The translations under genes were made by a program, and so were the position numbers. Positions 62,201 through 64,000 of a DNA stretch of 64,000 nucleotides are shown here, one piece after another. The notes beneath the pieces are model-generated. The model made no database searches. It saw only the letters and a program-made list of their open reading frames with translations, and was not told the DNA's origin. This stretch comes from Eubacterium_G segne. Lineage in GTDB: Bacteria; Bacillota; Clostridia; Lachnospirales; Lachnospiraceae. Where the stretch lies: positions 124,001 through 188,000 of the forward strand of contig NZ_JACOOZ010000004.1 in NCBI RefSeq assembly GCF_014287775.1. The letters run 5' to 3'. Position 1 is the first letter of the stretch; every line of letters starts with the position of its first letter.

Positions 62201-63368
62201 TAAAGCACTTGTAATTTGCCTGCTGGTCAAATCTTGAATGAAGGTTTGAATTGATATACATATTACAGAATTCTACGCCCTGGCAATAACCTGTCTTCTC
62301 ACCACAGATACCACCTGAACCCATACCTGAGTTAGTGAACTGTAATTTTGTATACCACATACCTGCACCTGTAATCTTTACGCCGTCAGCTGCAAGAATC
62401 CATGTTTCATTCATATAATGAACACCTGATGCAAGGTATAAAATCTTATTTCCTGCTTCAGCTTTCTTGATGTAACTTTCCATCTGTGACTGTGTATGTG
62501 TTCCTGCAGGTACTACTGTTGCTCCACTTGGTGCGCTAATGTAATCTGTATATTCAACTTCAATAAAGTCGATTCCAAGTGTGTAGTCTCCTGTATTTGT
62601 AATAGTAATTGTACTTCCACCTGTTAATGGTTCGCTAAGTCTGAAATGTACTTCATCAAAAGCAAATGCAGGTGTACCGTTACTATTGTTAGCATCAACA
62701 GGATGTCCACTTGGGAAATACTGCCATGCATAGTCTGATGTAACCTTTACCTCACTGCTTGATAAATATGTATTATATCTCTTTGATGAATCTTCATTGT
62801 CATAACCCTGAACAGATGCACCATTGCTTGCCTTTACTGAAAACTTGCTCTGAAGTCCAAGTGGTTTTCCTGCACCGTCGCTTCCACCGCTTCCGTCAGG
62901 CAATGTGTATCTTACGTTGACACCGTCTCCTCCACGTCCTGTTTTAATAGTCCATGTAATTGACTGACCTTTTCCCAATTCAACATATGACTGGTTTGAT
63001 GCCTGGCTGGCAACGTTAGATCTGTCCCAATCTAATGATTCTTTCTTTGTTCCTGTATAGTTATCCTGATAAGATACTGTTCCTTCGTCCATTGCAGCTA
63101 AATTCTTTGCATTGTTTGTGTAAGAATTTTCAATTGCCGCAGGGCTTGTGTCGTATCTGAAATATGGCATCTTAGCGCCTACCTGCCATTCAGTATTGTT
63201 CTGTGCAGCTTCTAATCTTGACTGTGCTGCCGGTACATCGGCTGTATTAGTAGCCGGTGCTGCTTCAACTGTATTAGGTGATAAATTAAAGAATTTACCT
63301 GATACAGGCTGAACCACCATTGCTGCTGTCAATGAAAGTGCTACAACTTTTTTGATTAACTTTCTCAT
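59208..63368 (-). CDS. Secreted GH87-like alpha-1,3-glucanase with extra sugar-binding-type domain (GH87-c)
   Basis: 1386 residues. Signal peptide; an enlarged N-terminal sandwich; beta-helix with GMWYTKLQFTNSG, RVRNNFADGINF and RNNGDDGLAMW, with the 23+1 spacing of the three Asp kept. After the helix there is an extra beta-sandwich (VELTSFEGSYSWTTDYKWQK to AWLTDTLPDLSDG) resembling a carbohydrate-binding module in place of the first CARDB pair. A Thr/Pro linker, two CARDB-type domains and the shared C-terminal domain follow. Its last ~465 residues are nearly identical to GH87-b. Promoter and palindrome lie upstream. Confidence 0.82.
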   Translation of the reverse strand: MRKLIKKVVALSLTAAMVVQPVSGKFFNLSPNTVEAAPATNTADVPAAQSRLEAAQNNTEWQVGAKMPYFRYDTSPAAIENSYTNNAKNLAAMDEGTVSYQDNYTGTKKESLDWDRSNVASQASNQSYVELGKGQSITWTIKTGRGGDGVNVRYTLPDGSGGSDGAGKPLGLQSKFSVKASNGASVQGYDNEDSSKRYNTYLSSSEVKVTSDYAWQYFPSGHPVDANNSNGTPAFAFDEVHFRLSEPLTGGSTITITNTGDYTLGIDFIEVEYTDYISAPSGATVVPAGTHTQSQMESYIKKAEAGNKILYLASGVHYMNETWILAADGVKITGAGMWYTKLQFTNSGMGSGGICGEKTGYCQGVEFCNMYINSNLHSRFDQQANYKCFRDLFAKGTSIHDVWEEHFECGFWIGRYDSNSINKESDLNIYNCRVRNNFADGINFCQGTRDSNVHNCDIRNNGDDGLAMWNATDFQPDDEYNNTFCYNTVEFIWRAGGIAVYGGEGHKVYNNYIRDTFTAAGIHMNTNFSGCQFNNTTKIEVANNVLVRTGTNKDSWNESLGAIDVSGGVNNVTFSNNEIYDAQANGIRTFNFNGKGVSMNNTLIFGVGLDKMNDDYSCSKHSEVAVRQSGTNITYKNLLVKNVVTKYLSESADKHWPYYCDDASNLPTIPSSESAYGNTNYKFGIDAGGNYTYSGGVYTANSNANSFPGYDITNGQKIVKEGTEPETDPEVTTRDPSETLPTEAPTKKPLGPGAGDVELTSFEGSYSWTTDYKWQKYATLSDSISSSMKYLVVTYSGDITSMRLGDNANPPTAVYWFDPNQNNDGTNKPFKTVAGTSFDDSSATKTVVVDLGATGVSPSFFSAFHVHTGATGAAGAVSIEQAWLTDTLPDLSDGEETTTNTPEPTQAPTVAPTQKPTEAPTTKAPEPTTKAPEVKYELSVQGLAWENASGSSELKEGDAVKFTALLYNNTGDDIPAGQAIGFKAVIDGSTTVKNEAYTGGLKAGETVKVTATTTWTAGYGGHTVVATATGDSQNSVTKKFNVGRKSANVTRVTGGYDLVVTDIEYDKNTVNAGDHLVFTATVMNVGDTDIPAGTVIGYQLQVDGNTSDIRWCDTYSSGLKAGASIKLTCNSGSNGINYWSATNGTHTVTAWVDDVNRLPNEVNENNNTTGITLVVPSAGLIENPDTPDDLDNIVIDPGKVTISSSVKIEGYQISTTLGGSRVVGSVEPTINNKEVKNWGFIYAVTKAGDASFDVSDDDMVVGTTSKYVTALESTPVGTAENVKFGSSDTATYFVRTTLFGANTAKEYSAQYKVRAYAELSDGTYVYSKVSSYSVYDIADTLYSNKMMNTITAHDYLYNNILKVVNPDYAQVDYNWSNTVVDVSTVQ

Positions 63369-63408
63369 ATATACCTCTTCCTTTCTTTAAATTTCCCCAC
63401 TTCTGCTA

Positions 63409-63454
63409 AGTTTAACGTTAAACTAAGCTTATCACGGATTTGAGCTTTAGTCAA
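63409..63454 (-). promoter_or_regulatory. GH87-c promoter with LacI-type palindrome
   Basis: -35 TTGACT at 63454-63449; -10-like GATAAGCT about 16-17 bp on; perfect 16-bp palindrome AGTTTAACGTTAAACT (63409-63424). Upstream of -35 both GH87-b and GH87-c promoters share TTTAAACAAATTGAC/TTAAACAAATTGAC. Confidence 0.65.
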
Positions 63455-63516
63455 TTTGTTTAAATCTGATTTTTTCAACAGATTTTTGTTTATTTTTTTG
63501 TGCATTTTGTACAAAA

Positions 63517-63547
63517 ATAGAGAGTAACACCTATTGTTACCCTCTAT
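63517..63547 (-). terminator. Terminator of rsmA
   Basis: ATAGAGAGTAACA/TGTTACCCTCTAT with one mismatch and a 5-base loop; TTTTTGTAC follows on the minus strand, 40 bp after the rsmA stop. Confidence 0.8.
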
Positions 63548-63587
63548 ATTATGCATAAAAACGTTATTAACTATTTTATTTTTATAT

Positions 63588-64000
63588 CTATTTTCCCATC
63601 AGTGCATTACTAAGCATTGCGAATTCTTCCAGAGTCAGTTTCTCGCCTCTTATGTTTTCGTCCTTTCCTATAGCTTTTATGGCATCTGCAATCTGTTCCT
63701 TGGTAAAGTCAAGTTCCGAAGAGTTCTTAAGACCATTAACTAAAGTCTTTCTTCTCTGATTAAATGAAGCCCTTATTATTCTAAACATAAGTCCCTCATC
63801 TGCTACTGAAACTACCTGCTGTGTATGTCTTGTAAGCTTAATTACTGCGGAATCAACATTCGGTCTTGGCATAAAGCAGTTTGCCGATACATTAAGCACA
63901 ACTTTCGCATCTGCATAATACTGTACTGCCAAAGACAACGCTCCGTAGTCCTTACTTCCGGGGCCTGTCTGCATTCTGTCTGCCACCTCTTTTTGAACCA
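63588..64000 (-). CDS. rsmA: 16S rRNA dimethyladenosine transferase, C-terminal part (5' end outside window)
   Basis: The visible C-terminal ~136 residues match RsmA/KsgA: QKEVADRMQTGPGSKDYGAL, YYADAKVVLNVSANCFMPRP, PNVDSAVIKL and the helical end FNQRRKTLVNGLKNSSELDF. The enzyme dimethylates two adjacent adenines in helix 45 of 16S rRNA late in subunit assembly. The frame stays open to the window edge, so the gene continues upstream. Confidence 0.93.
   Translation of the reverse strand, partial: VQKEVADRMQTGPGSKDYGALSLAVQYYADAKVVLNVSANCFMPRPNVDSAVIKLTRHTQQVVSVADEGLMFRIIRASFNQRRKTLVNGLKNSSELDFTKEQIADAIKAIGKDENIRGEKLTLEEFAMLSNALMGK

Overview
The window looks like a chromosomal segment of a low-GC, Gram-positive gut-type Clostridia, most probably Lachnospiraceae. 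Reasons: strong GGAGG ribosome binding sites, AT-rich code, a Gram-positive Tad pilus locus with DUF5702-type proteins, secreted proteins with Thr/Pro linkers and lysine-rich C-terminal modules, and the gene order ywlC(sua5)-ywlE-like-upp. No species can be named from sequence alone.

Layout. 1-4.6 kb: the 3' end of a MATE transporter, then a five-gene minus-strand operon (small secreted protein, VanZ-like protein, two membrane proteins, ABC ATPase) behind a clear promoter. 4.8-17.7 kb: a mosaic accessory region bounded by similar short repeats (4841 and 17698). It holds a mobile module with a CRESS-virus-like HUH/SF3 Rep, an Xis-like protein, a ribbon-helix-helix repressor and an internally deleted tyrosine recombinase. 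It also holds a truncated phenylacetate-CoA ligase gene plus ACT gene, a secreted FN3 protein with a three-gene signalling operon, an IS256 remnant, an intact-looking IS3 element, a nonsense-interrupted BspA-like gene and the remnant of an FHA-type gene. 17.7-21 kb: rpsF-ssb-rpsR and a YtrABC-type GntR/ABC operon with a 36-bp palindromic operator. 21-26.4 kb: a candidate small RNA, a DUF951 gene, an NlpC/P60 protein, a large membrane protein, a secreted protein, and tRNA-Glu and tRNA-Cys.

26.5-40.1 kb is dominated by a Tad (type IVb) pilus operon: tadZ, tadA, tadB, tadC, Flp pilin, DUF5702, two TadE-like pseudopilins, prepilin peptidase and an FHA protein. It is followed by Sir2, an MPN-like/LysM protein, a DUF5711-like protein and CvpA. 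40.3-44.4 kb: a hemolysin III protein and a three-gene SPFH/zinc-ribbon/TPM operon resembling Bacillus ydjGHI. 44.6-48.8 kb: housekeeping genes (dCMP deaminase, upp, sua5, cwlD) plus a YwlE-type phosphatase homologue that lacks its catalytic cysteine, and a cluster of four perfect hairpins.

48.9-63.4 kb is a polysaccharide-degradation locus: a GH26 mannanase-like enzyme and three giant GH87-like (alpha-1,3-glucanase/mycodextranase) beta-helix proteins with CARDB-type repeats. All four share one C-terminal domain of about 180 residues that I do not recognise. Two of the GH87 genes share 1.4 kb of nearly identical 3' sequence, and each of those two has a LacI-type palindrome just downstream of its promoter. 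The window ends inside rsmA (ksgA).

The strongest leads are the integrated CRESS-like Rep module, the GH87 trio with the shared C-terminal domain and operators, the cysteine-less YwlE homologue, the SPFH stress-type operon without an adjacent PspA, and several small structured loci (the hairpin cluster and the promoter-terminator small RNA). All assignments rest on reading motifs by eye; no database search was run.
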